Below are positions 1 through 7,826 of a stretch of DNA of 36,798 nt, piece by piece. The stretch comes from an uncultured Pirellulaceae bacterium (GTDB taxonomy: Bacteria > Planctomycetota > Planctomycetia > Pirellulales > Pirellulaceae). The notes below the pieces were generated by a model. That model worked only from the letters and a program-made list of their open reading frames with translations, was not told the DNA's origin and did not search any database. Numbering within the stretch: the stretch's first letter is position 1; each line of letters begins with the position of its first letter. The position numbers were made by a program, and so were the translations under genes. The stretch is from contig CALKCK010000066.1 in NCBI GenBank assembly GCA_938083195.1, forward strand, positions 1 through 36,798. The letters run 5' to 3'.

Positions 1-1050
1 CAACTGACTGTCACGACGCAGTACAACCGGTGGACTCTCGCCGCCGAATACCCTGAGAGAAGTACAATAGATTGTCTTCCCGGTCTCCTTGATCGTATGG
101 GGAATTGATTTAACCGCAGGCCTGCGTCCCTCGCTCGCGTCCCCGGGCCGCCAGTCACCGTAAACACCCTTTGGTCCACGTGCCAAGCGATCTTTCCAAT
201 AACTAACCGTCTCCGGAGTTGCCTCGAACTCAAACAATTGATCCGCCGCCGCAGTGACTCGGTGCTTCGCCGGAACGTCAAGTGACTGACCATCACTTAA
301 ACGCTTCACGCGCACCTTCCCTTCGGTCACATTTAAAAAGGTTGAGGCCAGCTCTGACTCAACTTCAAATTCAGTCCCAAGCACTTCGAGTACCGCAGTT
401 CGCGTGTAAACCAGCATCGGCTTACCCGCGGGCTGTGGTTCCACGCTCGCAGCAAAACCGCCCTCAATTAAGTGGAGCTCCTTTTGCTCCAGATCAGAAA
501 ATACCAATCTCGATTGACCCGCAATTACTACGCGCGATCCGTCTTTAAACATTAACTCGAACCATGATTCAGGCGATTGCCCTTCAATTGTCCCGCCCGG
601 CAACTCAGCACCAACCGTCAACTTGGTGGTAACGCGGCCGCCATCTCCAGTCCATTGCAGTGGACCACTCATGCCTGTGATTTTTGCAATATGATGCTCC
701 TGGCGCTCGCCAAAGTCCCGCGACTGAAGAACCCACTGCATCGCAAAGAGACTTAAGATAGTCGCTGCGACTGCAAGCAACACTCCGCCAGGCGAACGGG
801 CGAACACCTGTCGACATTCTGACCGGCGATTGTGCTGCGGAGTTTCGCTAACACCGTTTCGCAAAATGTCAGCCAATTGCACATCGAAAAGGCTATCAGC
901 TACCAAACGCCGCCGCGCTTCGGGATGAAGATTGAGAAGCTCGATCAATTCTTCCATTTCAGCTTCGCAAAGCTCATCATTCAGCTGAAGCGAAACCAGG
1001 TAATCCAGTCGCTGCTGTTCTAAGTCTTCCAATTTGGATTTATTATTCAT
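1..1050 (-). CDS. FecR-domain membrane protein (putative anti-sigma factor), C-terminus cut by window edge
   Basis: The frame is open for 350 codons from an ATG at 1050 to the left edge, so the C-terminus is missing. The first 75 residues are acidic and helical, as in the short N-terminal domains of planctomycete FecR proteins. A single membrane segment lies near residues 88-108 (GVLLAVAATILSLFAMQW). The part predicted outside the membrane, about residues 120-255, has the FecR pattern of short beta strands, including SWFELMFKDGSRVVIAG, LIEGGFAASV, VLGTEFEV and VTEGKVRV. Its ATG overlaps the stop of the upstream ECF sigma gene (ATGA at 1047-1050), which implies translational coupling and a sigma/anti-sigma or signal-transducer partnership. 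Family knowledge says FecR proteins transmit an outside signal to an ECF sigma factor. The ligand is unknown, and a C-terminal sugar-binding LamG domain may follow outside the window. Confidence 0.88.
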   Translation of the reverse strand, partial: MNNKSKLEDLEQQRLDYLVSLQLNDELCEAEMEELIELLNLHPEARRRLVADSLFDVQLADILRNGVSETPQHNRRSECRQVFARSPGGVLLAVAATILSLFAMQWVLQSRDFGERQEHHIAKITGMSGPLQWTGDGGRVTTKLTVGAELPGGTIEGQSPESWFELMFKDGSRVVIAGQSRLVFSDLEQKELHLIEGGFAASVEPQPAGKPMLVYTRTAVLEVLGTEFEVESELASTFLNVTEGKVRVKRLSDGQSLDVPAKHRVTAAADQLFEFEATPETVSYWKDRLARGPKGVYGDWRPGDASEGRRPAVKSIPHTIKETGKTIYCTSLRVFGGESPPVVLRRDSQL

Positions 1051-1589
1051 TCGACATTTCTCACATTAAGTTCAACACAATCTCGCAATTGCTTTTTGTG
1101 ACGATAGAGTGACTTTCGAACTGCTTCCAAACTCATTCCAACCTTTTTCCCAATCTGCTCATAACTCAAACTCTCGGCAAACCTGCTTTGCAAAACCAAA
1201 CGCCCCCGCTTGGTTAAGTTACCAAGACACTTTACCAATGCCTTTCGCTTCCGAGCATCCTGACTCGCAAAGTCTCCCGAGGAATACTCATCGAACGCCT
1301 GGTCAATAGAATCTTCTAACAATCTGGCCACGAGCGTTCTGTCCTTTTTCTGTTTTTGTCTGATCCTCAGTACTTCCAGGCGAACAATGGAACGACACCA
1401 AGCCATGATCGATGTACCCTCAGTAAACTGGTCGTACTTCCTCACGACGGTCAACATGGCGTCCTGCACCGCGTCATCCGCCGTCGAATAATCCCCTAGC
1501 AGAGCATAGGCATACGCGATCAACTGGACGCGGCACTCAAATGCCAGTTTGACAATTCGCTCTCGTTTTTCTTCTTCGTTGGAGTTCAT
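1047..1589 (-). CDS. ECF-type RNA polymerase sigma-70 factor
   Basis: This is a protein of about 180 residues with region 2 (AYALLGDYSTADDAVQDAML) and region 4 (LSYEQIGKKVGMSLEAVRKS, a helix-turn-helix). It resembles the Rhodopirellula/Verrucomicrobium group of ECF sigma factors and would direct RNA polymerase to a dedicated promoter set. I chose the ATG at 1589. An in-frame TTG at 1625 would add 12 residues and has a weak purine-rich stretch upstream, so it cannot be excluded. The gene lies 94 bases downstream of the ABC permease on the same strand and overlaps the FecR gene by four bases. Regulon and inducing signal cannot be read from the sequence. Confidence 0.9.
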   Translation of the reverse strand: MNSNEEEKRERIVKLAFECRVQLIAYAYALLGDYSTADDAVQDAMLTVVRKYDQFTEGTSIMAWCRSIVRLEVLRIRQKQKKDRTLVARLLEDSIDQAFDEYSSGDFASQDARKRKALVKCLGNLTKRGRLVLQSRFAESLSYEQIGKKVGMSLEAVRKSLYRHKKQLRDCVELNVRNVE

Positions 1590-1683
1590 TAGTAATAACC
1601 AATTTGTCGACGGTTTCGTGGACAAGCTAATCTTCTATTTTCCGACATGGCAAGGCAAAACCTTGATCTATTCGTGCCCCTGC

Positions 1684-3009
1684 CTATTCGTGCCTCAGTG
1701 CCTCAATTGGATCCATCGCAGCAGCTTTCATTGCCGGATATAACCCAAAAACCACACCGGCACCGACTGAAATCGACAGAGACAATCCAATCGACCAGGG
1801 TGCAATCCTCGGCTCTAATGTTGATACGATTGGCGGAAGCGTATCCGGAGATGCGATGGACATTCCCCAGATAAACAATTGAAACAAGGGGCCGCACATC
1901 AGCCCAAACGCAACGCCCATCAAGCCACCTGCCCCTGTAAGCACCAGTGTCTCAGCTAGAAATTGCTGAATAATATCAAATTGCGTTGCACCCAAGGCCC
2001 TCCGAATCCCAATTTCACGTGTCCTCTCGGTGACCGTCGCCAGCATGATGTTCATGATTCCAATCCCCCCCACTAACAGGGAGATTCCAGCAATCACCAC
2101 GAGCAACACATTGAACATCGCCTTAGTTCGTTCCGCCTGTTCTAGCAACTCTTTGGGAACGACAACGGAATAATCTTTGGTCTTGTGAAACTTTTTAAGA
2201 TCCGAATTGATAATTGCAGCAGTCCCATCGACGTCATCCAAGTCGGCCACCCTGACTGTAATTTGATTCAATTGAACAATCTCGCCCTCAAACGGAAACG
2301 AACCTCCGCTGGAAGTCCGCCGCATAACCCAATCACCAATTCGCATTCGAAATGTTTCCAACGGGATGTAGGCATCCAGGTTATAGTCTCGAGCATCGAG
2401 ACTGCCACCGATCGCTGCAGAGGCAGCTCGCTGTCGCGTCTGGCCAATGACTGTATAAAACTCGGAGCCTACCCAAATTGTTTTTCCAATTGGGTTCTCG
2501 TGAAGAAATAATCGCTTCGCTGTTTCGTCGGCCAAAACAATAAACTTTTGCCCATCATCACGTGGAGTGATCCATCTGCCTCTGGCAATATCTAATCGGT
2601 TCATGTCAAGATGCTCTTGGCCGCACCCGACCAGCTTGGCTTCCACCCCTCGATTTTTATACCGCAACTCAAAGCGCGTTTCGCGCATTGCGATAACCTC
2701 CTCCACGCCCGGAACCGTTGAAACAATCCGTTCAAAATCCTTTCTCAACAGGCCGTATTTTTTTACTCGGCTATTCGCTGAGTCATCCGTTGCTCCTGGA
2801 TCTACCGTGCGAATAATGATATTTCTCGCGCCGAGTTCAAGAATTTGCTGTTGAGCTTGGTAGCTCACGCCCTCCCCCATTGCCACCAACCAAATTACCG
2901 TAGTCGTCCCAATGAAAATACCGAGCGCCGCCAAGCTGGCTCGCATTTTTTGAAGCAACAGACTTTTGACACCAAGTTTCAATGGCCGGCCAAAACTAAA
3001 ATTAATCAT
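1684..3009 (-). CDS. ABC transporter permease, MacB/FtsX type
   Basis: The 441-residue protein has the MacB architecture. One N-terminal membrane helix (about 23-45, LAALGIFIGTTTVIWLVAMG) is followed by a large extracytoplasmic MacB_PCD domain (about 50-290). Three C-terminal helices form the FtsX domain, which includes LLVGGIGIMNIMLATVTERTREIGIRRALGA written here as two adjacent motifs: GIGIMNIMLATV and ERTREIGIRRALGA. It ends in MDPIEALRHE, typical of the family. Such permeases work with a separate or fused ATPase and a periplasmic adaptor in export or mechanotransmission. No ATPase domain is fused here and none is encoded next to it. Two adaptor genes lie directly upstream (60-base gap), so the three genes probably form one transcription unit. 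The exported substrate is not predictable. Confidence 0.92.
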   Translation of the reverse strand: MINFSFGRPLKLGVKSLLLQKMRASLAALGIFIGTTTVIWLVAMGEGVSYQAQQQILELGARNIIIRTVDPGATDDSANSRVKKYGLLRKDFERIVSTVPGVEEVIAMRETRFELRYKNRGVEAKLVGCGQEHLDMNRLDIARGRWITPRDDGQKFIVLADETAKRLFLHENPIGKTIWVGSEFYTVIGQTRQRAASAAIGGSLDARDYNLDAYIPLETFRMRIGDWVMRRTSSGGSFPFEGEIVQLNQITVRVADLDDVDGTAAIINSDLKKFHKTKDYSVVVPKELLEQAERTKAMFNVLLVVIAGISLLVGGIGIMNIMLATVTERTREIGIRRALGATQFDIIQQFLAETLVLTGAGGLMGVAFGLMCGPLFQLFIWGMSIASPDTLPPIVSTLEPRIAPWSIGLSLSISVGAGVVFGLYPAMKAAAMDPIEALRHE

Positions 3010-3069
3010 GGCCTAAACCAATGGATCAGTTCGCACCTCTCCTTTGGTCCCTCCATCTGCAATTTGCGG

Positions 3070-4509
3070 TTACTCATTGGATGGGGACTCCTCCTGAGCA
3101 GCGGCAGGGACACCATTTCCAAGTACTTCGTCGATTGACTTCATTGCCTCCAGCTGAGCTTCACGTACAAACGCAACCGGATTCAACACCACCTCCTCAC
3201 CAAGATCGACTCCGCGATTGATGACGACATAGACCTCATTTCCCTCGACAACCTCAACGATTCGTCGCTCTATCTCGCCTGAGCGATTTCTTACCCAACA
3301 AAGCGAATCCTGAGTGGTCTCTAAAACAGCTGAAACCGGCAATTTCAAAACGTCCTTGTATTCCGAAAGCACTATTTCGACCTCCGCACTCATGCCAGGT
3401 TTTAGCCCAGCTGTTCCTTCAGGTAGTTTTATGATCGCATCGTATTTGACCATGTTACCCGTCCACCAACCGGCCGGCCGCGCAACCGAAGCGATCGAAA
3501 CCACTTCGCCTTGGATTACACTGTCGGGAATCGAAACTTTTGCCACCATCCCAAGTTTAACCCGGTCCACGATCGATTCATGAATCCCAACATTTACTTG
3601 CATCTTTTGTAGTTCCGGCATCAACAGTAACACTTGATCTTTGTGCACGGTTGCACCCTCAGTGATGTCAGGCGATGCCTTCCAGGCTGCCGCAGATGGA
3701 AAAATTACCATCCCGGATTTTTCTGATTTGATCACGCACAGCTCATATTCCGACTTGGCTAAGTCCCGCCGCTTGGCATCTAAAACAGCTCTCTCTTGAT
3801 TGGCAGCATCATCGGCCTCAGCCGCTTTTAAATTACCTTCAAGCGTCTTCAACTCCATTGCTTTTGTATATTTTTTTAAAACTTCGATTTCATCTTTTTT
3901 CCCTTTCACCTCCAACTCGGCCTGAGCTAACTTCACCTCGATCTCTCTCACTTTTAACGAATCCGAATATCCTCGGTTTTGCAACTTTCTTTGGTGGTCA
4001 CGCTCACTCTTACTTGTCACCACCTTAGCCTCCGCAGAAGCTAAACTCATTTCCAATCTCAAGAGCTGTGATACGTAACGCCCCTTTATATATTCATCGA
4101 TGGCCAATTTCGATCGTTCGACTAATGCCTTCGACCGTTCGGCCCCCGACTGCGACCAGAACGCGTATTTCGAACGTTCGTTAATTGCATCTTCAATCGC
4201 AAGGGTATCGAGCTGAACTAAAACATCTCCCTCTTCAACATGCGTGCCATTTTCAATTACCCAATTAACGGTGTTCTTTCCGCGAACACGACATTTCACT
4301 TCCGTATTCTCAGAACTTTCCAGACCCCCTTGCTCGACTACCGTGACGCTCAAATCACCACGGCCGACCGTGTGAATTGGCAACTTTTCCGCTTCTACAA
4401 GTATCCCTGCATTCGCTGAATGGTCGGCCCGATACATCGAGTAACTCGCAATCGCAACAATTGCCATCACAAGTAAAAGTAAACGAATGACCCAAGATTT
4501 AAAAATCAC
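3070..4509 (-). CDS. HlyD/MacA-type membrane fusion (adaptor) protein, second of a tandem pair
   Basis: I start this gene at GTG 4509, giving about 479 residues. A strong GGAGG lies five bases upstream and the first residues then form a clean membrane anchor (SWVIRLLLLVMAIVAIAS). The longer reading from 4611 would overlap the upstream gene by over 100 bases. Domains follow the adaptor plan: a first lipoyl half (VEQGGLESSENTEVKC, VEEGDVLVQLDT), a long coiled-coil hairpin rich in K/E/A, a second lipoyl half with EGATVHKDQVLLLMP, then beta-barrel (SIASVARPAGWWTGNMVKY, LKPGMSAEVEIVLSEY) and membrane-proximal parts. It is clearly a paralogue of the next upstream gene and shares the PAGWWTGNMVKYD block. 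It would bridge the inner-membrane permease to outer components. Confidence 0.9.
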   Translation of the reverse strand: MIFKSWVIRLLLLVMAIVAIASYSMYRADHSANAGILVEAEKLPIHTVGRGDLSVTVVEQGGLESSENTEVKCRVRGKNTVNWVIENGTHVEEGDVLVQLDTLAIEDAINERSKYAFWSQSGAERSKALVERSKLAIDEYIKGRYVSQLLRLEMSLASAEAKVVTSKSERDHQRKLQNRGYSDSLKVREIEVKLAQAELEVKGKKDEIEVLKKYTKAMELKTLEGNLKAAEADDAANQERAVLDAKRRDLAKSEYELCVIKSEKSGMVIFPSAAAWKASPDITEGATVHKDQVLLLMPELQKMQVNVGIHESIVDRVKLGMVAKVSIPDSVIQGEVVSIASVARPAGWWTGNMVKYDAIIKLPEGTAGLKPGMSAEVEIVLSEYKDVLKLPVSAVLETTQDSLCWVRNRSGEIERRIVEVVEGNEVYVVINRGVDLGEEVVLNPVAFVREAQLEAMKSIDEVLGNGVPAAAQEESPSNE

Positions 4510-5998
4510 CCTGTCCTCCCCCAACGCCCAAAGACTTCTTTTCATCGACCGCCTTGCTCTTTGGATTTTCATCGGCGCGATCGACTGGCTCAGACGCGCG
4601 TAATGCCTCAAGCTGCGCGTCTTCCAAAAACCCCAGAGGATTTAACAACACCTCATCACCCTGAATAAGGCCGGATTTGACGATAATAAAAACATCGTCG
4701 CTGTCACCCAGAGACAGAACGCGTTGCTCAATTTCCCCCGCGCTGTTCTTTACCCAGCAAAGCGAAAATTGATCATTTTCAACCACCGCCGAAACCGGAG
4801 CCAGCAACGCGTTTTTATACTCAGAGAGAACAACTTCAATTTCCGCACTCATCCCAGGCTTTAAGTCTTTCGAAGCCGGGACGCTGATAACCGTGTCGTA
4901 TTTCACCATATTGCCAGTCCACCATCCCGCTGGCTTTGCAACCGAGGCGATAGAAAGAACCTCCCCTTCGATAGAAAAATCTGGAAGTGTCACGATGGCC
5001 GTTTGACCTTTTTTTACGCGATCAACAAGTGCTTCGTGAATTCCAACTTTGACTTGCATTTGAGTCAAATCGGGCATCAACAAAAGCACCTGATCCTTTC
5101 GAACCGTCGCGCCCTCGGCAATATCCGGTTGCTCTTTCCACGCCTCGGCAGAGGGAAGAATCACTAACCCGTCACGCTCTGCCCGAATGACACAATAATC
5201 TAACTCTTCAATCGCGCGGTCTCGGCGGCCTTCGTCCATCGCCAAACCTGCAAGATCCGCTTGAAGCTTCGCTTTGCTGGCTTTTAAATTTCCCAGCAGC
5301 GTCGCTTCCCGCATCTTTTTGGTGTAGTTATTTAAAACTTCGATCGCCGTCTGACAAACTTTTAATTTAAGTCCCGCCCGCTCTAAAGCAAAACGCTTGC
5401 TATCGACATCGTATTTATTTACGTAGCCACGACGGAACATCGCCTCCGAACGCTGCATCGCGGTCTGTGCGGCTTCATAATCCGACTCCGCTAATTCCAA
5501 GTCCTTGTTTAACGAATTCGATTCCGTCAAATAACTTCCCTTTAGATACGCATCGATCGCGATTTCGGCGTTAGCAACATCGGCTTTGGTGCGTTCGAGA
5601 TCGGCCTTAGCTGAGTGTGCGTCAGTCGTCGCTTTTCCAATTGCATCTTCTAACCGCTTCGTATCGAGCCTGACTAATTCGTCTCCTCGCTCGACGATCG
5701 TCCCGCCTTTAACGACTTGAATCACGGTACTATAGCCACGTACCTGACACTTGATTTCGGTGTTATTGGAACTTTCAACCGTCCCCTGCTCCATCACGGA
5801 AACGACGAGGTCACCTAGTTGGACTCGATGAGTCAACACGCCCTCCCGCACTGAGGTACCAACCGGCAGTGCGGACCCTTGCGCAATCAACAAGCACGCT
5901 GATACAGCGACACCTAATAAAATCAGCAACCACCACCTTGCACGCTTACCGCGAGATGGTGAGATGGGATCCGAAATTGACTTTTCTCCCGGACTCAT
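4499..5998 (-). CDS. HlyD/MacA-type membrane fusion (adaptor) protein, first of a tandem pair
   Basis: The protein is about 499 residues from ATG 5998; an in-frame TTG at 6058 would add 20 residues of no clear function. A basic stretch (SRGKRARWW) precedes a single membrane segment (LLILLGVAVSACLLIAQG). The soluble part has two lipoyl halves (VEQGTVESSNNTEIKCQV, VERGDELVRLDT and EGATVRKDQVLLLMP), a long alpha-helical hairpin, and a beta-barrel with PAGWWTGNMVKYD and LKPGMSAEIEVVLSEY. It overlaps the second adaptor by 11 bases (GTG 4509 to stop 4499). Two homologous adaptors for one permease suggest either a hetero-oligomeric adaptor ring or two exporter variants. It is the first gene of a minus-strand unit and diverges from the esterase gene at 6223. 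Confidence 0.9.
   Translation of the reverse strand: MSPGEKSISDPISPSRGKRARWWLLILLGVAVSACLLIAQGSALPVGTSVREGVLTHRVQLGDLVVSVMEQGTVESSNNTEIKCQVRGYSTVIQVVKGGTIVERGDELVRLDTKRLEDAIGKATTDAHSAKADLERTKADVANAEIAIDAYLKGSYLTESNSLNKDLELAESDYEAAQTAMQRSEAMFRRGYVNKYDVDSKRFALERAGLKLKVCQTAIEVLNNYTKKMREATLLGNLKASKAKLQADLAGLAMDEGRRDRAIEELDYCVIRAERDGLVILPSAEAWKEQPDIAEGATVRKDQVLLLMPDLTQMQVKVGIHEALVDRVKKGQTAIVTLPDFSIEGEVLSIASVAKPAGWWTGNMVKYDTVISVPASKDLKPGMSAEIEVVLSEYKNALLAPVSAVVENDQFSLCWVKNSAGEIEQRVLSLGDSDDVFIIVKSGLIQGDEVLLNPLGFLEDAQLEALRASEPVDRADENPKSKAVDEKKSLGVGGGQGDF
4515..4519 (-). promoter_or_regulatory. Shine-Dalgarno sequence fixing a GTG start
   Basis: The mRNA reads GGAGG inside a longer GGGGGAGG run, with a five-base spacer to GTG at 4509. 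It sits inside the last codons of the upstream adaptor gene, so translation of the two adaptors is probably coupled. It is the best ribosome-binding site noted in the window. Confidence 0.75.
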
Positions 5999-6222
5999 GA
6001 TTTCGACATGCCCACTTTCGAGTCTTTGATTGAAACCTAATTTTTTGACTAAAAACAAACGGCGTCTGTCTGCAATTACAATTCATCAAAATTTGCTTTT
6101 TCAAGCAAGCCATCGATAACATAGACACATTGCCGCCCGTTTAAACCAATTATAAATTGGTTTGATGGACATTTAATTTTGTTTTTTTGCAAGATCCCAC
6201 CTATTTCAAAGAGTCGCGAGAT
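5999..6222. other. Divergent intergenic region between exporter operon and esterase
   Basis: This region of about 220 bases should hold promoters for both directions. It is AT-rich and contains one perfect inverted repeat (6143-6163). I could not assign -10/-35 boxes with confidence. Confidence 0.5.
6143..6163. promoter_or_regulatory. Perfect 9-bp inverted repeat, candidate operator
   Basis: The arms AAACCAATT and AATTGGTTT are separated by three bases (ATA). The dyad lies about 60 bases before the esterase ATG at 6223 and about 145 bases before the adaptor start at 5998. The position and near-continuous symmetry suit a dimeric regulator bound in a shared promoter region. A short AT-rich hairpin is the alternative. 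Confidence 0.4.
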
Positions 6223-7668
6223 ATGAAATCCAGCGTACCACAAAGTGCCAGCCACTCTCGAAGACCTGTGACCTGTAATCGCCTGAAAAAAATTGAATTT
6301 CTTGAATCTGCGACATGTGACGAATATTCTGTTTTTCAGCCATTAATATCAACTCGCCAACACCCTTTGTCACTCAGAATTAGTTCTATCTGCACCCTTG
6401 CTTTTCTCTGGTTTGCATTCTTGGTTTCGGGAAGTGCCTCCCTCGCAAATGATCAGGTTCCACTCAGAATTCATCTCAAAACCAGCGAGAGAGACGGAAC
6501 GATCGCTATTGATTCAAATATCCATTTCCAAGCGGAGATTAAAAACGAAACCCAAGAGTCGATCTCAGGCAAGCTTCAGTGGTCGCTTTGCGATGCCCAA
6601 AAAAATTTATTACTCAAATTCGATCAACCCAAAACTCTCAAGGTACCTGCAGACTCGACTGTCACTGTCTCGCATAAGTTTCAAACACCTGCCGCTGGAT
6701 TCTATTATGCAAAAGTCACTTTGGACTCTGGCCAACAAAAGTACTCCCAACTTTTCCGATTCGGCAGTGCACCCGAGGCAATCAAAAGCGAGCGAGTCCC
6801 CGAACAAGATTTTGAGAAATTCTGGAGCCAAACCCAGGAGCGACTAGAAAAAATTGAACCGCACTACCTCGCAACGAAACAGATCGAATCGATTGATAAA
6901 AAACTGACACTCTTCGAAGTCGAATTTCACAGTTTCGGAAATATTCGCGTAAGTGGTTGGCTTGAAATCCCCAAGACACCAGGCCCGCACCCCTGTGTTC
7001 TGCGTCTACCTGGTTACGGCCAGAACATGAAGCCTCTCAATAAATTTGATGATCTTGCCGTTTTTTCATTCAACATTCGGGGGCACGGAAACAGCCAAAA
7101 AGACATTTCAGGAAAACCAAATAACTTCTGGATTCGCGGACTCGAGGATAAAGATGATTATTTTTATCGCGGCGCCTACATGGATTGCGTTCGCGCCATG
7201 CAATTCTTAAAAAACCATCCTCAAATTGATCCTCAGAAAATCGCGGTGTGGGGAGGAAGCCAGGGAGGAGGCTTAGCACTTGCGACTGCAGCATTCGATT
7301 CTGCTGTGGCCTACTGTGTCGCGGACATTCCCTTTTTAGTGGACTGGGATAATTACTTTCAACTGACCCGCTGGCCAGAAATGGACCAATGGATCGAATT
7401 CAAAGATGATCAGGACTGGAGTTCTGTCTTAAAAACAATGAGCTATTTTGATGTGATGTTTTTAGCACCTAAAATCGAATGCCCTGTACTCAGCGGCATT
7501 GGGCTCCAGGATAACGTCTGTCCACCAACGACTATTTTCTGCATGTTGAATCGAATCAAATCACCGAAAAAATATGTGATCTATCCGGAGCGAAAACACG
7601 CAACGGGTCGCCAACATCCCAATCTTGTCTGGCGCACACTGCGCGATCATTTCCAGTTGAACGACTGA
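6223..7668 (+). CDS. Acetyl xylan esterase / cephalosporin-C deacetylase-like alpha/beta hydrolase (exported)
   Basis: The 481-residue protein starts at ATG 6223; an upstream in-frame TTG at 6187 is less likely. A hydrophobic export signal (ISSICTLAFLWFAFLVSGSASLAND) is unusually preceded by about 50 residues. An N-terminal beta-sandwich region (about 80-190) comes before the AXE1-type hydrolase domain. The catalytic set is visible: Ser346 in GGSQGGGLAL, Asp430 in GLQDNVCPPTT and His459 in PERKHATG. The family (carbohydrate esterase 7-like) removes acetyl groups from xylan and acetylated sugars. In this setting it would deacetylate a polysaccharide or its fragments outside the cytoplasm. The substrate is inferred from the family only. 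A downstream in-frame TTG near the hydrophobic segment could be the true start. Confidence 0.85.
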   Translation: MKSSVPQSASHSRRPVTCNRLKKIEFLESATCDEYSVFQPLISTRQHPLSLRISSICTLAFLWFAFLVSGSASLANDQVPLRIHLKTSERDGTIAIDSNIHFQAEIKNETQESISGKLQWSLCDAQKNLLLKFDQPKTLKVPADSTVTVSHKFQTPAAGFYYAKVTLDSGQQKYSQLFRFGSAPEAIKSERVPEQDFEKFWSQTQERLEKIEPHYLATKQIESIDKKLTLFEVEFHSFGNIRVSGWLEIPKTPGPHPCVLRLPGYGQNMKPLNKFDDLAVFSFNIRGHGNSQKDISGKPNNFWIRGLEDKDDYFYRGAYMDCVRAMQFLKNHPQIDPQKIAVWGGSQGGGLALATAAFDSAVAYCVADIPFLVDWDNYFQLTRWPEMDQWIEFKDDQDWSSVLKTMSYFDVMFLAPKIECPVLSGIGLQDNVCPPTTIFCMLNRIKSPKKYVIYPERKHATGRQHPNLVWRTLRDHFQLND

Positions 7669-7826
7669 ATCTCCAGAACCGAATTGTTCGTTTTATCACC
7701 GTAGAAACGAAATAAGCCTGCATTTCTTTCATCTCCAGGATCGCTTTGATATTTATTCCAGTTCAGATGATAATTCATCGTCGCCAACGCTACTCGTTAA
7801 AACAAACTATCCATTTTGAAATTAAA

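Noticed and set aside
605..817. Short open frames on both strands inside the FecR, sulfatase and PSCyt1 genes, for example 605-817 and 25452-26042.
   Set aside because: They overlap well-supported genes in other frames, have no recognisable domains and show arginine/serine-rich shadow composition.
1668..1694. An 11-bp direct repeat (CTATTCGTGCC twice, 16-base period) spans the stop codon of the ABC permease.
   Set aside because: It is short and local, and probably a small duplication at the gene end. No att-site partner or mobile gene is present.
7687..7711. A 7-bp inverted repeat (TTCGTTT / AAACGAA, 11-base loop) after the acetyl esterase gene.
   Set aside because: The stem is weak and AT-rich, the loop is large, and there is no T-tract. 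It is not supportable as a terminator.
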